The translations under genes and the position numbers were made by a program. A DNA stretch of 18,451 nt from Thermaceae bacterium. Its GTDB lineage: Bacteria; Deinococcota; Deinococci; Deinococcales; Marinithermaceae. This document shows positions 1 to 8,034 of the stretch, in pieces. A model generated the notes under the pieces. That model did not search any database. It was not told where the DNA came from and worked only from the letters and a program-made list of their open reading frames with translations. Numbering within the stretch: position 1 is the first letter of the stretch; every line of letters begins with the position of its first letter. Where the stretch lies: assembly GCA_027023345.1 (NCBI GenBank), contig JALVVO010000020.1, positions 1 to 18,451 on the forward strand. The letters run 5' to 3'.

Positions 1-117
<117 letters not shown>

Positions 118-156
118 AGCAACCAAGGCCTGCTTCCCCGCTTTTCGAGGGATACG

Positions 157-181
157 GGGGCGCCTTCGGGCGCCCCTTTTT
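157..181 (+). terminator. Intrinsic terminator after 16S rRNA
   Basis: A perfect 8-bp GC stem (157-164 with 169-176), closed by the stable TTCG tetraloop, is followed directly by five T residues (177-181). It should end the 16S transcript. The Nudix start codon lies only 16 nt after the T run, so any transcription of the Nudix-pncB pair must come from read-through or from a promoter hidden in this short stretch. I see no convincing one. Confidence 0.9.
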
Positions 182-197
182 GATTAAGGTGGGAACC

Positions 198-668
198 GTG
201 AAGCCTGAGCGGCGCCGGGTCGTCTCCGCCGGGGGCGTGGTCATCCGCGGTTGCAAGCGGCCCCGGGTGCTCCTGATCGCCACCCGGAAGATGCGGGTCT
301 GGGCGCTGCCCAAGGGCCGCGTCGAGCCCGGGGAGCGCCACCGCGAGGCCGCCCTCCGCGAGGTCCGCGAGGAGACCGGGATCCGGGCCGCGATCGTCCG
401 CGACCTGGGCCGGGTCAAGTACTACTTCACCGTCCACGAGGAGGAGGGCCAGGTCAACATCTCGAAGACGGTGCACTACTACCTGATGCGCTATCGAGGC
501 GGCCGGCCCACCCCCCAGCTCGAGGAGGTGGACGCCGCCCGCTGGGTGGGGGTCAAGAAGGCGCTTTCGTTGCTCACGTATGATAACGAGCGGGTGGTGC
601 TGGAACGGGCGCTCGCCCACTGGAGGGAACGATGCCAAAAGCGCTCCTCACCGACCTCTACGAGCTGA
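198..668 (+). CDS. Nudix hydrolase (MutT-like / dinucleoside polyphosphatase type)
   Basis: A 156-residue protein of the usual size for a single-domain Nudix enzyme. The Nudix box is complete at residues 40-62 (G-x5-E-x7-RE-V-x-EE-x-G-I, core REVREETG), so Mg-dependent cleavage of a nucleoside diphosphate linked to another moiety is expected. The compact form and the C-terminal W-x-G-V-K-KAL segment resemble the Thermus Ap6A hydrolase group, but the substrate cannot be read from sequence. I chose GTG at 198 because AAGGTGGG (186-193) sits just upstream; the open frame to position 90 runs into the 16S gene and terminator. The 3' end overlaps pncB by 37 nt, which suggests co-expression and possibly a role around NAD or ADP-ribose metabolism (inference). 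Confidence 0.88.
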   Translation: MKPERRRVVSAGGVVIRGCKRPRVLLIATRKMRVWALPKGRVEPGERHREAALREVREETGIRAAIVRDLGRVKYYFTVHEEEGQVNISKTVHYYLMRYRGGRPTPQLEEVDAARWVGVKKALSLLTYDNERVVLERALAHWRERCQKRSSPTSTS

Positions 669-1939
669 CCATGGCCTACTCCTACTTCAAGCGGGGGCTC
701 AACACCCCCGCGGTCTTTGACCTCTACGTGCGCCCGCCGGTCCCCTACCGCCGGTTTCTGCTCTTCGCCGGCCTGGAGTCGGCGCTTACCTACCTGGAAA
801 ACCTTCGCTTCTCCGACGAGGACCTCGCCTACCTCGAGTCCCTGGGCCTCTTCGACCGGCACTTCCTCGACTACCTCAAGGACTTTCGCTTTTCCGGCGT
901 GGTCTGGGCGATGCCTGAGGGCGAGGTCGTCTACCCGGGGGAGCCCCTGCTCACCGTCGAGGCCCCCCGGATCGAGGCCCAGATCGTCGAGACCTACCTG
1001 CTCAACACCATCAACTTCGAGACCCTGATCGCCTCCAAGGCGGCCCGGGTCCTGCTCGCCGCCGGGCCCGAGGCCAGCGTGGTGGACTTCTCCCCCCGCC
1101 GCGACCACGGCGAGGACGCCGCCTTGAAGGTGGCCCGCTCCGCCTACCTGGCGGGGTTCGACGGCACCTCCAATGTCCAGGCGGGAAAGCGCTACGGCAT
1201 CCCGGTGGTGGGCACGATGGCCCACAGCTACGTGATGAGCTTTCCCGACGAGCTCACCGCCTTCCGCGCCTTCGCCGAGGACCACCCGAGGCCGATCCTC
1301 CTGATCGACACCTACGACACCCTCCAGGGGCTCGAGCACGCCATCGTGGTGGCGCGGGAGCTCGAGGCCCGGGGCCGGCGGCTCCTCGGCGTGCGCATCG
1401 ACTCCGGCGACCTCCCCGAGCTCACTCGGCGGGTGCGGGCCCGGCTCGACGAGGCCGGCCTCGGCTACGTAAAGATCCTCATATCCGGCGACCTCGACGA
1501 GTACAGGATCCGCGACTTTAAGGCCGCCGGCGGCGAGGCCTGGGGCTACGGCGTCGGCACCCGGCTCGGCACCTCCTACGACCTGCCCGCCCTCGGCGGG
1601 GTCTACAAGCTCGTCTGCGACGCCGAGGGCCCGCGGATCAAGAAGAGCCCGGGCAAACGCACGCTCCCCGGCCGAAAGCAGGTCTGGCGCGGCCCCGAGG
1701 GCGACCTCGTGGCCCTGAGGGAGGAGGTGCACCCGGGCCGCCCCCTCCTCCAGCGGGTGATGGAACGGGGCCGGAGGCTCCTCCCCCCGCCCGACCTCGC
1801 CGCCCTCCGCGAGCGCACCCGGTCGCGCCTCTTCGCCCTTCCCGAGGAGCAACGGGTCATCGACCGCCCGGAGAGCCCCCGCTATCCGGTCGCCGTATCC
1901 GAGCCCCTAAAACGATTGCAGGAAAGCGCCTCCGCCTGA
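632..1939 (+). CDS. pncB: Nicotinate phosphoribosyltransferase
   Basis: A 435-residue cytoplasmic enzyme of the NAPRTase family. It joins nicotinate to PRPP, with ATP use, to give nicotinate mononucleotide in NAD salvage. The N-terminus (TDLYELTMAYSYF) is characteristic. Family motifs follow: DFSPRRDHG near residue 151, the substrate loop SNVQAGKRYG, GTMAHSYV with His198 as the likely phosphorylated histidine, and the PRPP-side LLGVRIDSGDL and GVGTRLGTS segments. ATG at 632 is preceded by a good GGAGGGAACG ribosome site although it lies inside the Nudix gene, which supports translational coupling. The length fits the shorter bacterial NAPRTases. No terminator is visible between this gene and the next promoter. 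Confidence 0.95.
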   Translation: MPKALLTDLYELTMAYSYFKRGLNTPAVFDLYVRPPVPYRRFLLFAGLESALTYLENLRFSDEDLAYLESLGLFDRHFLDYLKDFRFSGVVWAMPEGEVVYPGEPLLTVEAPRIEAQIVETYLLNTINFETLIASKAARVLLAAGPEASVVDFSPRRDHGEDAALKVARSAYLAGFDGTSNVQAGKRYGIPVVGTMAHSYVMSFPDELTAFRAFAEDHPRPILLIDTYDTLQGLEHAIVVARELEARGRRLLGVRIDSGDLPELTRRVRARLDEAGLGYVKILISGDLDEYRIRDFKAAGGEAWGYGVGTRLGTSYDLPALGGVYKLVCDAEGPRIKKSPGKRTLPGRKQVWRGPEGDLVALREEVHPGRPLLQRVMERGRRLLPPPDLAALRERTRSRLFALPEEQRVIDRPESPRYPVAVSEPLKRLQESASA

Positions 1940-1944
1940 TCGTT

Positions 1945-1960
1945 TTGCACCGCTCTGCAA
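1945..1960. promoter_or_regulatory. Candidate dimeric-regulator site TTGCA-N6-TGCAA
   Basis: A 16-bp palindrome with perfect 5-bp arms (1945-1949 and 1956-1960) lies 7 nt upstream of the proposed -35 box of the oxidoreductase gene. That is about 50 bp before the expected transcription start, a position typical for an activator. It falls just after the pncB stop codon. The regulator is unknown; the site is proposed only from symmetry and position. Confidence 0.35.
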
Positions 1961-1967
1961 CACGGAC

Positions 1968-2008
1968 TTGCCGCCCCCGCGCGGCGAGAAGTACCATAGG
2001 GGCGGTAC
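1968..2008 (+). promoter_or_regulatory. Promoter of aor with palindrome over the -10/start region
   Basis: The -35 box is TTGCCG (1968-1973) and the -10 box TACCAT (1992-1997), 18 bp apart, giving a start near 2004. A second palindrome, GTACC-N8-GGTAC (1991-2008), covers the -10 box and start point, where a repressor would block initiation. It could also fold as a weak 5' hairpin. Both boxes are imperfect matches to the housekeeping sigma consensus. The location between pncB and a strongly expressed-looking gene (ribosome site AGAAGGAGGTG) supports the call. Confidence 0.5.
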
Positions 2009-2027
2009 AAACAGAAGGAGGTGTCCA

Positions 2028-3836
2028 ATGCTAGGAGGGTACGCACACCGGTTGGCCAAGATCGACCTGACCAACCGGACCGTTCGGTACGAGGCTCCTA
2101 AGGAGGAAGACCTCAGGAAATACATCGGGGGCCGCGGCCTCGGCGTGAAGTACGTCTTCGAGAACGGCCCCGACGTGGACCCGCTCTCCCCCGACAACCT
2201 GCTCGCCATCATGATCGGCCCCCTGACCGGCACCCTGGCCAAGATGAGCGGCCGGATCGCGGTGGTGACGAAAAGCCCCCTCACCGGCACCATCGCCGAT
2301 AGCCACATGGGTGGCTGGACCGGGGCCAAGCTGAAGTGGGCCGGCTTCGACGGCCTCCTGATCAAGGGGGCCGCCGCCGAGCCCGTCTACCTCCTGGTCA
2401 AGGACGGCGAGGTCACAATCCACGACGCCTCCGACCTCTGGGGCAAGACCACCCACGAGGTCCACGAGCTCCTCCGCCGCCGCCACGGCGAGGAGGCCGA
2501 CGTGATGGCGATCGGCCCCGCCGGGGAGAACCTGGTCAAGTTCGCCAACTGGGTGAACAACGACGAGCGCGCCGCCGGCCGCAACGGCACCGGGGCGGTC
2601 GCGGGCTCGAAGAAGCTCAAGGCGATCGTCATCGTCGGCGACAAGAAGAACGTCCCCAAGCCGGTGGACAAAGAAGCCTGGCGCGAGGCGGACAAGCACG
2701 CGCTCGCCGGCATCGTGGACGAGAAGAACGTGACCGCGCCCAAGAAAGGCGGCCTCAGCGTCTACGGCACCAACGTGCTGATGAACATCGTGAACTCGAT
2801 CGGCGCGCTGCCCACCCTGAACGCCCAGCACACCCAGTTCGCCGAGGCCGACAAGATCTCCGGCGAGTACGTCCGCGAGCACATCCTGGAGAAGGACAAC
2901 ACCTGCCACGCCTGCCCGGTGGCCTGCAAGAAGATGGTCCGGATCCGGGTCAACGGCGAGGAGATCGTCTTCGAGTCGGTGGAGTACGAGTCCGCCTGGG
3001 GCCTCGGCGCCGACGTGGGCAACGGCGACATCCACTGGGTGGGCTACGCCATCTACCTGGCCAACGCCTACGGCATGGACACGATCGAGCTCGGCAACGT
3101 GCTCGCCGTCCTCGCCGAGGCCACCCAGCGGGGCTACGTCTCCGAGGCCGACGGCCTCAAGTGGGGCGACAAGCAGAAAGAGGCCGAGATCATCAAGAAG
3201 ATCGCCCTGCGCGAGGGCTTCTACGAGAAGGCCGGCGAAGGCGCCGCGGGCTTTGCCAAGCTCCTCGGCCACGAGGAGCTGGCGATGAGCGTCAAGGGCC
3301 AGGCGATCCCCGCCTACGACCCGCGCGGCCTCAAGGGCATGGGCATCGCCTACGCCACCAGTAACCGCGGCGCCTGCCACCTCCGGGCCTACACCCCCGC
3401 CTCGGAGCTCCTCGGCGTGCCCTACAAGTCCGACCCCCTGGAGTGGAAGGGCAAGGCCGAGCTCACCATCCTCCTCCAGGACCTCTCAGGCTTCACCGAC
3501 TCGCTCGACGTCTGCAAGTTCGCCCAGTTCGCCGAGGGCCCGGAGGAGTTCGCGGAGCAGTTCTCCGCCTACACCGGGATGAAGATCACCGCCGAGGACG
3601 TGATGAAGATCGGCGAGCGCATCTACAACCTCGAGCGCTACTACAACAACCTCGTGGGCTTCGGCGAGGGCTCGGACTACCTCCCCGAGCGCTTCCTGAA
3701 AGAGCCCTCCGACTCCGGCGGCTCCAAGGGGCACGTCACCGAGCTCGACGAGATGCTCAAGGAGTACTACGAGAAGCGCGGGTGGAAGAACGGCGTGGTG
3801 CCGGAGGAAAAGCTCAAGGAGCTGGGGATCCTCTAA
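2028..3836 (+). CDS. aor: Aldehyde:ferredoxin oxidoreductase (tungsten/molybdenum, AOR family)
   Basis: A 602-residue protein, close to the 605 residues of the Pyrococcus furiosus enzyme. It would oxidise an aldehyde to the acid with bis-pterin tungsten (or Mo) and a [4Fe-4S] cluster, passing electrons to ferredoxin. Cluster ligands are visible as C293-x2-C296-x3-C300 (CHACPVAC) and C496 (DVCKF), nearly the same numbering as P. furiosus C288/C291/C295/C494. Other family segments are IGGRGLGVKYVFE near the N-terminus, GRNGTGAVAGSKKLKAI, and DPRGLKGMGIAYATSNRGAC (from D431), which binds pterin. ATG 2028 follows AGAAGGAGGTG at ideal spacing, so the longer frame from 1968 is rejected. No ferredoxin or cofactor gene is adjacent. 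The exact aldehyde and the metal are not predictable from this. Confidence 0.93.
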   Translation: MLGGYAHRLAKIDLTNRTVRYEAPKEEDLRKYIGGRGLGVKYVFENGPDVDPLSPDNLLAIMIGPLTGTLAKMSGRIAVVTKSPLTGTIADSHMGGWTGAKLKWAGFDGLLIKGAAAEPVYLLVKDGEVTIHDASDLWGKTTHEVHELLRRRHGEEADVMAIGPAGENLVKFANWVNNDERAAGRNGTGAVAGSKKLKAIVIVGDKKNVPKPVDKEAWREADKHALAGIVDEKNVTAPKKGGLSVYGTNVLMNIVNSIGALPTLNAQHTQFAEADKISGEYVREHILEKDNTCHACPVACKKMVRIRVNGEEIVFESVEYESAWGLGADVGNGDIHWVGYAIYLANAYGMDTIELGNVLAVLAEATQRGYVSEADGLKWGDKQKEAEIIKKIALREGFYEKAGEGAAGFAKLLGHEELAMSVKGQAIPAYDPRGLKGMGIAYATSNRGACHLRAYTPASELLGVPYKSDPLEWKGKAELTILLQDLSGFTDSLDVCKFAQFAEGPEEFAEQFSAYTGMKITAEDVMKIGERIYNLERYYNNLVGFGEGSDYLPERFLKEPSDSGGSKGHVTELDEMLKEYYEKRGWKNGVVPEEKLKELGIL

Positions 3837-3847
3837 AAGCGCTTTCG

Positions 3848-3877
3848 AAGGGGGCGGGAAAGGCCCGCCCCCTTTTT
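3848..3877 (+). terminator. Terminator between convergent aor and S9 peptidase genes
   Basis: A perfect 9-bp GC stem (3850-3858 with 3864-3872) with loop AAAGG is followed by TTTTT (3873-3877), a strong terminator for aor. The minus-strand peptidase gene ends at 3876, so the same hairpin lies just past its stop codon. On that strand no T run follows immediately, so it would act there mainly as an mRNA 3' end barrier. Confidence 0.9.
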
Positions 3878-5663
3878 ACTTTTGGAAGGCTCTTTCAAAG
3901 AAGTCCGCGAGCCGCCGGTAGAGCGTCCGGCGGTTTTCCTTTTTCAAAATTCCGTGCCCCTCGTCCTCGAAGACGAGCTTTTCGTAGGGGATGCCGTGGG
4001 CACGTAGGCGTGCTTCCACTGCCCGGACATTCTCCGGGGTGACGTTGGGGTCGAGCGCCCCCTGCACGATCAAGAGCTCCCCCTCGATCCGGTCCACGTA
4101 GTGGATCGGCGAGCGCTCGCGGTAGCGCTCGGGGACCTCCTCGGGGCTTCCCCCGAGCATCTCCTCGGAGTAGGGCCTGAGGTCGGGCCGCGTGGTCTCG
4201 TAGTCGAGGACCAGGTCGGTCATGCCGCAGATTGGCGCGGCGGCGGCCACCAGCCGGCGGGGGGCGTGGGTGATCTGCCACCAGCTCGAGTAGCCGCCGT
4301 AGGAGGTCCCGGTCAGCCCCACGCGGTAGAACTCGGCGAGGCCGGCGGCGATCAGGGCCTCGATTCCGGTCTCGATGTCCTTCTGCTCGAGCCCACCCCA
4401 GCCGGTTTCCTTGATCTTTTCCTGGAAGGCGAGGCCGTAGCCGGTCGAGCCCCGGTAGTTGGGGAGGAAGACGTGAAACCCCCGGGCGAGGTAGTACTGC
4501 ACCTCGGGGGAAAGCCGGCGCCCGGCGCGGGCGGTGGGACCGCCGTGAACGAGCACGATCGTGCCCTTCGGGCGCCCCTTGGCCCGGTAGAAAAGCCCGT
4601 GGAGGCTCGTTCCGTCGCTTCCCCTCCAGAAGAAGTCCTCGGCCGGGACGAGCCCATCCGGTACCCGGGCGTCGATTCCGGTGAGGCTTTCGAGGCCCTC
4701 CGCGGTGAGCCGCACCAGGTCGGCGGGGCGGGTGCTGCTTTGGTGGTAGGCCACCCAGTCCCCTTCGAAGACGCCTAAGAGCCTGAGCTCGCCGTCCTCG
4801 GAGCGCACCTCGCGGACTACCTTGCCCTCCGGGGAGAGCACCAGGGTGTGGCCGCGGGCGTTTTCCACCGCGAAGACCCCGAGGTAGGGGGTGTTTTCCA
4901 GGCGAAAAATCCCCTCGATGGAAAACCCGGCCTCTTCCAGCACCTCCCGCCGAGTTCCCGAAGGATCGGCGAGTCCCACCTTACGGGCGGTACCCTCCTC
5001 GACCAGGTAAAAGAGCCTTCCGTCCCGGGTCCAGGTGGCCTTCGCCTTGCCCCGACTGCCGGCCGAAAGCACCCGGCGGTCTTTCCTGCCCTCTACGTCT
5101 ACCACCCAGACCTCGCGGCTTCCCGGGTGGGGGCCCTGGCGGTCGTAGAGCAGGTGGCGGCCATCGGGCGCGAGCTCGAGGCCGTGGGTCCCGGCCCGCT
5201 CGGGGGCGGCAAGAAGGCGGTGTTCGCCGGTCTTTAGATCCTTTCGCCAGACCCAGGTGGGCTCGATCGTCATTTTCCTTTCAAAGTCGTAGTTCGCGCC
5301 GAGGAAGAGCCAGGGGCGCTCAGGATGTAGCGCCGCCCCGCGGCGGTAGTAGGGCGGGTGGAGCTCGCTAAGAAGCGCCCGCTCGCCGCTCATCCGGGCG
5401 GCGTAAAGGGCCGTGCGCTCGTCGCCGGGATCGGCTTCATAAAGCACCCCCTCGCCCCCGGGAAGAAAGTTTTCAAAGAAGTTAAAGGTCTCGCCAGAAG
5501 AGAGCTTTTTAGCCCCTCCGCCCGCCGGCCGGGCCCAGACCTGGGGGATGGCCCCCCCGCCGATTTGGGTCCAGGCTAGGAGCCGGCCCCGCTCTTCAAG
5601 CTCCGGCCCGTAGACCTGGGGCAGATTCAAAAGCGCGTCGAGCAGCCTTTCGGGTTCGCTCAC
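3876..5663 (-). CDS. S9-family serine peptidase (acylaminoacyl-peptidase / prolyl oligopeptidase type)
   Basis: A 595-residue protein with an N-terminal beta-propeller-like half (to about 340) and a C-terminal alpha/beta-hydrolase domain. The oxyanion HGGP segment precedes the nucleophile elbow GTSYGGY with Ser454; Asp538 (GALDPNVTP) and His570 (DEGHGI) complete the triad in the spacing usual for clan SC. No signal peptide is seen, so it should act in the cytoplasm on short peptides, releasing N-acylated residues or dipeptides. It starts at GTG 5663 in a 4-nt GTGA overlap with the fmt stop, so it is translated with fmt. Being last in an operon with def and fmt, N-formyl-Met peptides are an attractive but unproven substrate. 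Dipeptidyl-peptidase activity is the main alternative. Confidence 0.9.
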   Translation of the reverse strand: MSEPERLLDALLNLPQVYGPELEERGRLLAWTQIGGGAIPQVWARPAGGGAKKLSSGETFNFFENFLPGGEGVLYEADPGDERTALYAARMSGERALLSELHPPYYRRGAALHPERPWLFLGANYDFERKMTIEPTWVWRKDLKTGEHRLLAAPERAGTHGLELAPDGRHLLYDRQGPHPGSREVWVVDVEGRKDRRVLSAGSRGKAKATWTRDGRLFYLVEEGTARKVGLADPSGTRREVLEEAGFSIEGIFRLENTPYLGVFAVENARGHTLVLSPEGKVVREVRSEDGELRLLGVFEGDWVAYHQSSTRPADLVRLTAEGLESLTGIDARVPDGLVPAEDFFWRGSDGTSLHGLFYRAKGRPKGTIVLVHGGPTARAGRRLSPEVQYYLARGFHVFLPNYRGSTGYGLAFQEKIKETGWGGLEQKDIETGIEALIAAGLAEFYRVGLTGTSYGGYSSWWQITHAPRRLVAAAAPICGMTDLVLDYETTRPDLRPYSEEMLGGSPEEVPERYRERSPIHYVDRIEGELLIVQGALDPNVTPENVRAVEARLRAHGIPYEKLVFEDEGHGILKKENRRTLYRRLADFFERAFQK

Positions 5664-6583
5664 GCGCCCAGCTTACCGCCGGGCTCGACCCCATACCCCC
5701 GGGCCCAGGCCTCGGCGGGCATGGGGCGCCTGCCCTCGGGCTGGACCTCGAGGAGGCGAACCGCTCCCTTCCCGGCGGCGACCAGGACGCCCTCGGGGCC
5801 GACCTCGAGCACCTCCCCCGGCGCCCCCTCCCCGGGCTCGGGGCGCATCCTCTGCACCTTGACGCGCTTGTTCCGGTGCCAAAACCAGCTCCCCGGCCAG
5901 GGCTGGACCCCCCGGTGGCGGGCAAGGATCTTTTCCGCCGGCACCTCGAAGCGGATCCGCCCGTCCTCCTTGGTGAGGAGGGGGGCGTAGCTCGGCTCGC
6001 CCTCCTGCGGCCTTGGGGTCTCGTGCTCGAGGTCTTCGAGCACCTCGAGCAAAAGCGGTATCCCGAGGTCCCGCAGGCGCTCGGAGAGCTCGGCGGCGGT
6101 CTCGTGGGGCTCAATCGGCACCCGGAGCTGGCGGAAAAGGGGCCCGGTGTCCATCCCCTCGTCGAGCCGCATGATGCTGACCCCGGTCTCGGTCTCCCCC
6201 TCGATCAGCGCCCAGTTCACCGGGGCCGCGCCGCGGTACTTGGGGAGGAGCGAGGGGTGCAGGTTCAAAAACCCGTGCCGGGGCACCGCCAGCACCTCAG
6301 GAGGAATGAGCTTGCCGTAGGCAGCGACCACCGCGACCTCGGGGGAGGACCGCTTGAAGGCCTCGAGGAACTCGGGGTTTTTCTTGAGCCGCTTCGGCTT
6401 TAAGACCGGGATCCCGAGCTCCCTCGCCCGGGCCGCGACCGGGCTTTCCTTGAGCTTGAGGCCCCGGCCCGCGGGCTTGTCCGGCTGGGTGACCGCGAGC
6501 ACGACGTCGTGGCGACGGGCCAAGGCCTCGAGCACCGGCACCGCCCAGGCCGGGCTTCCGAAGAAGGCGACCCGCCGCCTCAC
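5660..6583 (-). CDS. fmt: Methionyl-tRNA formyltransferase
   Basis: A 307-residue enzyme that formylates initiator Met-tRNA with 10-formyl-THF. The N-terminal formyltransferase fold shows VAFFGSPAWAVPVLEAL, then the catalytic LNLHPSLLPKYRGAAPV segment (Asn and His, with the SLLP signature) and EGMDTGPL with the active Asp. The C-terminal OB-like tRNA-binding domain follows, including HRGVQPWPGSWF. The start is GTG 6583, which overlaps the def stop as GTGA; the in-frame extension to 7285 lies wholly inside def and is not real. Length matches the family (about 305-315). Confidence 0.96.
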   Translation of the reverse strand: MRRRVAFFGSPAWAVPVLEALARRHDVVLAVTQPDKPAGRGLKLKESPVAARARELGIPVLKPKRLKKNPEFLEAFKRSSPEVAVVAAYGKLIPPEVLAVPRHGFLNLHPSLLPKYRGAAPVNWALIEGETETGVSIMRLDEGMDTGPLFRQLRVPIEPHETAAELSERLRDLGIPLLLEVLEDLEHETPRPQEGEPSYAPLLTKEDGRIRFEVPAEKILARHRGVQPWPGSWFWHRNKRVKVQRMRPEPGEGAPGEVLEVGPEGVLVAAGKGAVRLLEVQPEGRRPMPAEAWARGYGVEPGGKLGA

Positions 6584-7164
6584 CGGGCGAGCTCCCGGAG
6601 GAACGCCCGCGCCTCTTTTTGCATGCGGGCGAGCTCGGCGCGGTTTTCCTCGAGGAAGCGCTTCCTGAGCGGCGAGGGAAGACGGTCGAAGAAGAGGACG
6701 CCCTCGAGGTGATCGAACTCGTGCTGGACGATCCGGGCCAGGTAGTCCTCGGCCTCGAGCACCTTCGGGTTCCCGTGCTCGTCCTGGTACTCGAGCCGCA
6801 CCCGGAACTTCCGGGGCACGTCGTCGGAGTAGAGCCCGGGAAGCGAGAGGCAGCCCTCGGTGCCGACCTGCTCGCCCTCCGCGAAGGTGATGCGGGGGTT
6901 CACCATGACGAAGGTCTCCTTGACCCGCTTCTTGAGCGGAACCCGCTCCTCCTCTTCCTCGGGCAGGTCCTGGTAGAGGGCGGCCACGAAGATGCGCAGG
7001 GGCTTTCCCACCTGGGGGCCGGCGAGCCCCACCCCGCCGGCCTCGAACATCGTCTCCAGCATGTCCTCGGCGAGGCGCGGGATCTCCGAGAAGTCGGTCA
7101 CCGGTCGCGCCTTCTTGCGCAGGACGGGGTCGCCGTAAAGGCGGATGGGCAGGACCTCGGCCAC
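6580..7164 (-). CDS. def: Peptide deformylase
   Basis: A 194-residue metalloenzyme that removes the formyl group from nascent N-terminal Met. All three family motifs are present: GVGLAGPQ (44-51, with Gly in place of the usual second Ala), EGCLS (103-107, ligand Cys105) and HEFDH (148-152, ligands His148 and His152, catalytic Glu149). An acidic/basic insert after the first motif (residues 66-84) resembles what I recall of the Thermus enzyme. GTG 7164 is the most upstream sensible start; a G-rich stretch just before it serves as ribosome site. It lies 15 nt after cdaR and overlaps fmt by 4 nt, so the two formyl-cycle enzymes are made together. Confidence 0.96.
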   Translation of the reverse strand: MAEVLPIRLYGDPVLRKKARPVTDFSEIPRLAEDMLETMFEAGGVGLAGPQVGKPLRIFVAALYQDLPEEEEERVPLKKRVKETFVMVNPRITFAEGEQVGTEGCLSLPGLYSDDVPRKFRVRLEYQDEHGNPKVLEAEDYLARIVQHEFDHLEGVLFFDRLPSPLRKRFLEENRAELARMQKEARAFLRELAR

Positions 7165-7179
7165 GCCCCCATTTTGGCA

Positions 7180-8034
7180 CTACCGAGCGAGGACGACCAC
7201 GAACCGCCCCCAGGGCCGGTCCAGGGCGTAGACCCCTTCGGGAAGCTTGAGCCGGATCGGCGCCAGGTAGCTGCCGGCGCGCCACTCGACCTCGCCGGCG
7301 ACGAAGGCGAGGTCGGCGAGCAGCTCGGGGGGGCCCACCACCCGCACCGTGCGGGGCACCTCGACCTTTTCCACGCTTAGCCCCGCGGGGGGGCCCGGAA
7401 GCGCGAGCGGCAGGGTCTTCAGGGTGAGGAGGGGCCCGGCGAAGTGGACCCCGGCCTCGGCCGGCTCGGCCTGGAGGCCGGAGAGGACCGCCCCCTCCTT
7501 GTCCACCGCCACCACCGCGAGCGCCTCCTCGCCGAGCGCGAGGGCGTAGGCCGCCCGGCGGACCTCGCTCGCCGGCCCCCGGACCCGCACCCGGCGGGGC
7601 TCGGGGACGAGCGCCTCGCCGGGGCGGAAGGCGTAGAGCTCGAGCTCCCGCACGAGCACCCGCTCGACCCGGGCCTCGACCCGGTCGGGCACCACGCCCG
7701 CGAGCGCTACCCCGGCGGGGAGCTGGACGCGCACCGGCCGGACGAAGGGCCCTTCGTCCACCCCGGAGAGGTCGAGGTAGGCGAGCACCGCCTCGGGCCT
7801 CAGCCCCTCGACGATCCGGGCCTCGCCGCGGACCCGCACCAGCACCCGCTCGGGCACCCCCACCGCCACCCGGTCGGGCCCGAGGCCGATGACCTCGAGC
7901 GGGCGCTCGAGGGCCCGCTCGACCACCGGCCCCGTCTCCTTGAGCTGGTACCAGAGCAGAAACGCCGCCAGCACCGAGAGCACCTTCGCCTGCCAGCGGT
8001 GCTTGAGCCGCTCGAAGAGCCTAAGCCGCGGCAC
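7180..8034 (-). CDS. cdaR: YbbR-domain protein, c-di-AMP cyclase regulator (CdaR-like)
   Basis: A 284-residue protein with one N-terminal membrane segment (about residues 16-31, AKVLSVLAAFLLWYQLKE) followed by an external region rich in V-R-V-R-G and P-x-x-V-x-V-x-G strands, as in repeated YbbR domains. The first residues are basic (PRLRLFERLKHRWQ), putting the short N-terminus inside. In Firmicutes, CdaR binds and regulates the membrane cyclase CdaA; here the gene starts (GTG 8034) 14 nt inside the end of cdaA, which supports the same partnership. The YbbR call rests on context and strand pattern rather than on a sharp motif. Confidence 0.85.
   Translation of the reverse strand: MPRLRLFERLKHRWQAKVLSVLAAFLLWYQLKETGPVVERALERPLEVIGLGPDRVAVGVPERVLVRVRGEARIVEGLRPEAVLAYLDLSGVDEGPFVRPVRVQLPAGVALAGVVPDRVEARVERVLVRELELYAFRPGEALVPEPRRVRVRGPASEVRRAAYALALGEEALAVVAVDKEGAVLSGLQAEPAEAGVHFAGPLLTLKTLPLALPGPPAGLSVEKVEVPRTVRVVGPPELLADLAFVAGEVEWRAGSYLAPIRLKLPEGVYALDRPWGRFVVVLAR

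Noticed and set aside
491..1852. Long minus-strand frame opposite pncB
   Set aside because: High-GC shadow with Gly/Val/Glu-rich composition and no motifs; pncB on the plus strand is complete.
5660..7285. A single 541-residue minus-strand frame covering def and fmt
   Set aside because: The first 234 residues are Arg/Gly/Pro-rich out-of-frame def sequence. The real Fmt starts at GTG 6583 with a GTGA overlap to def.
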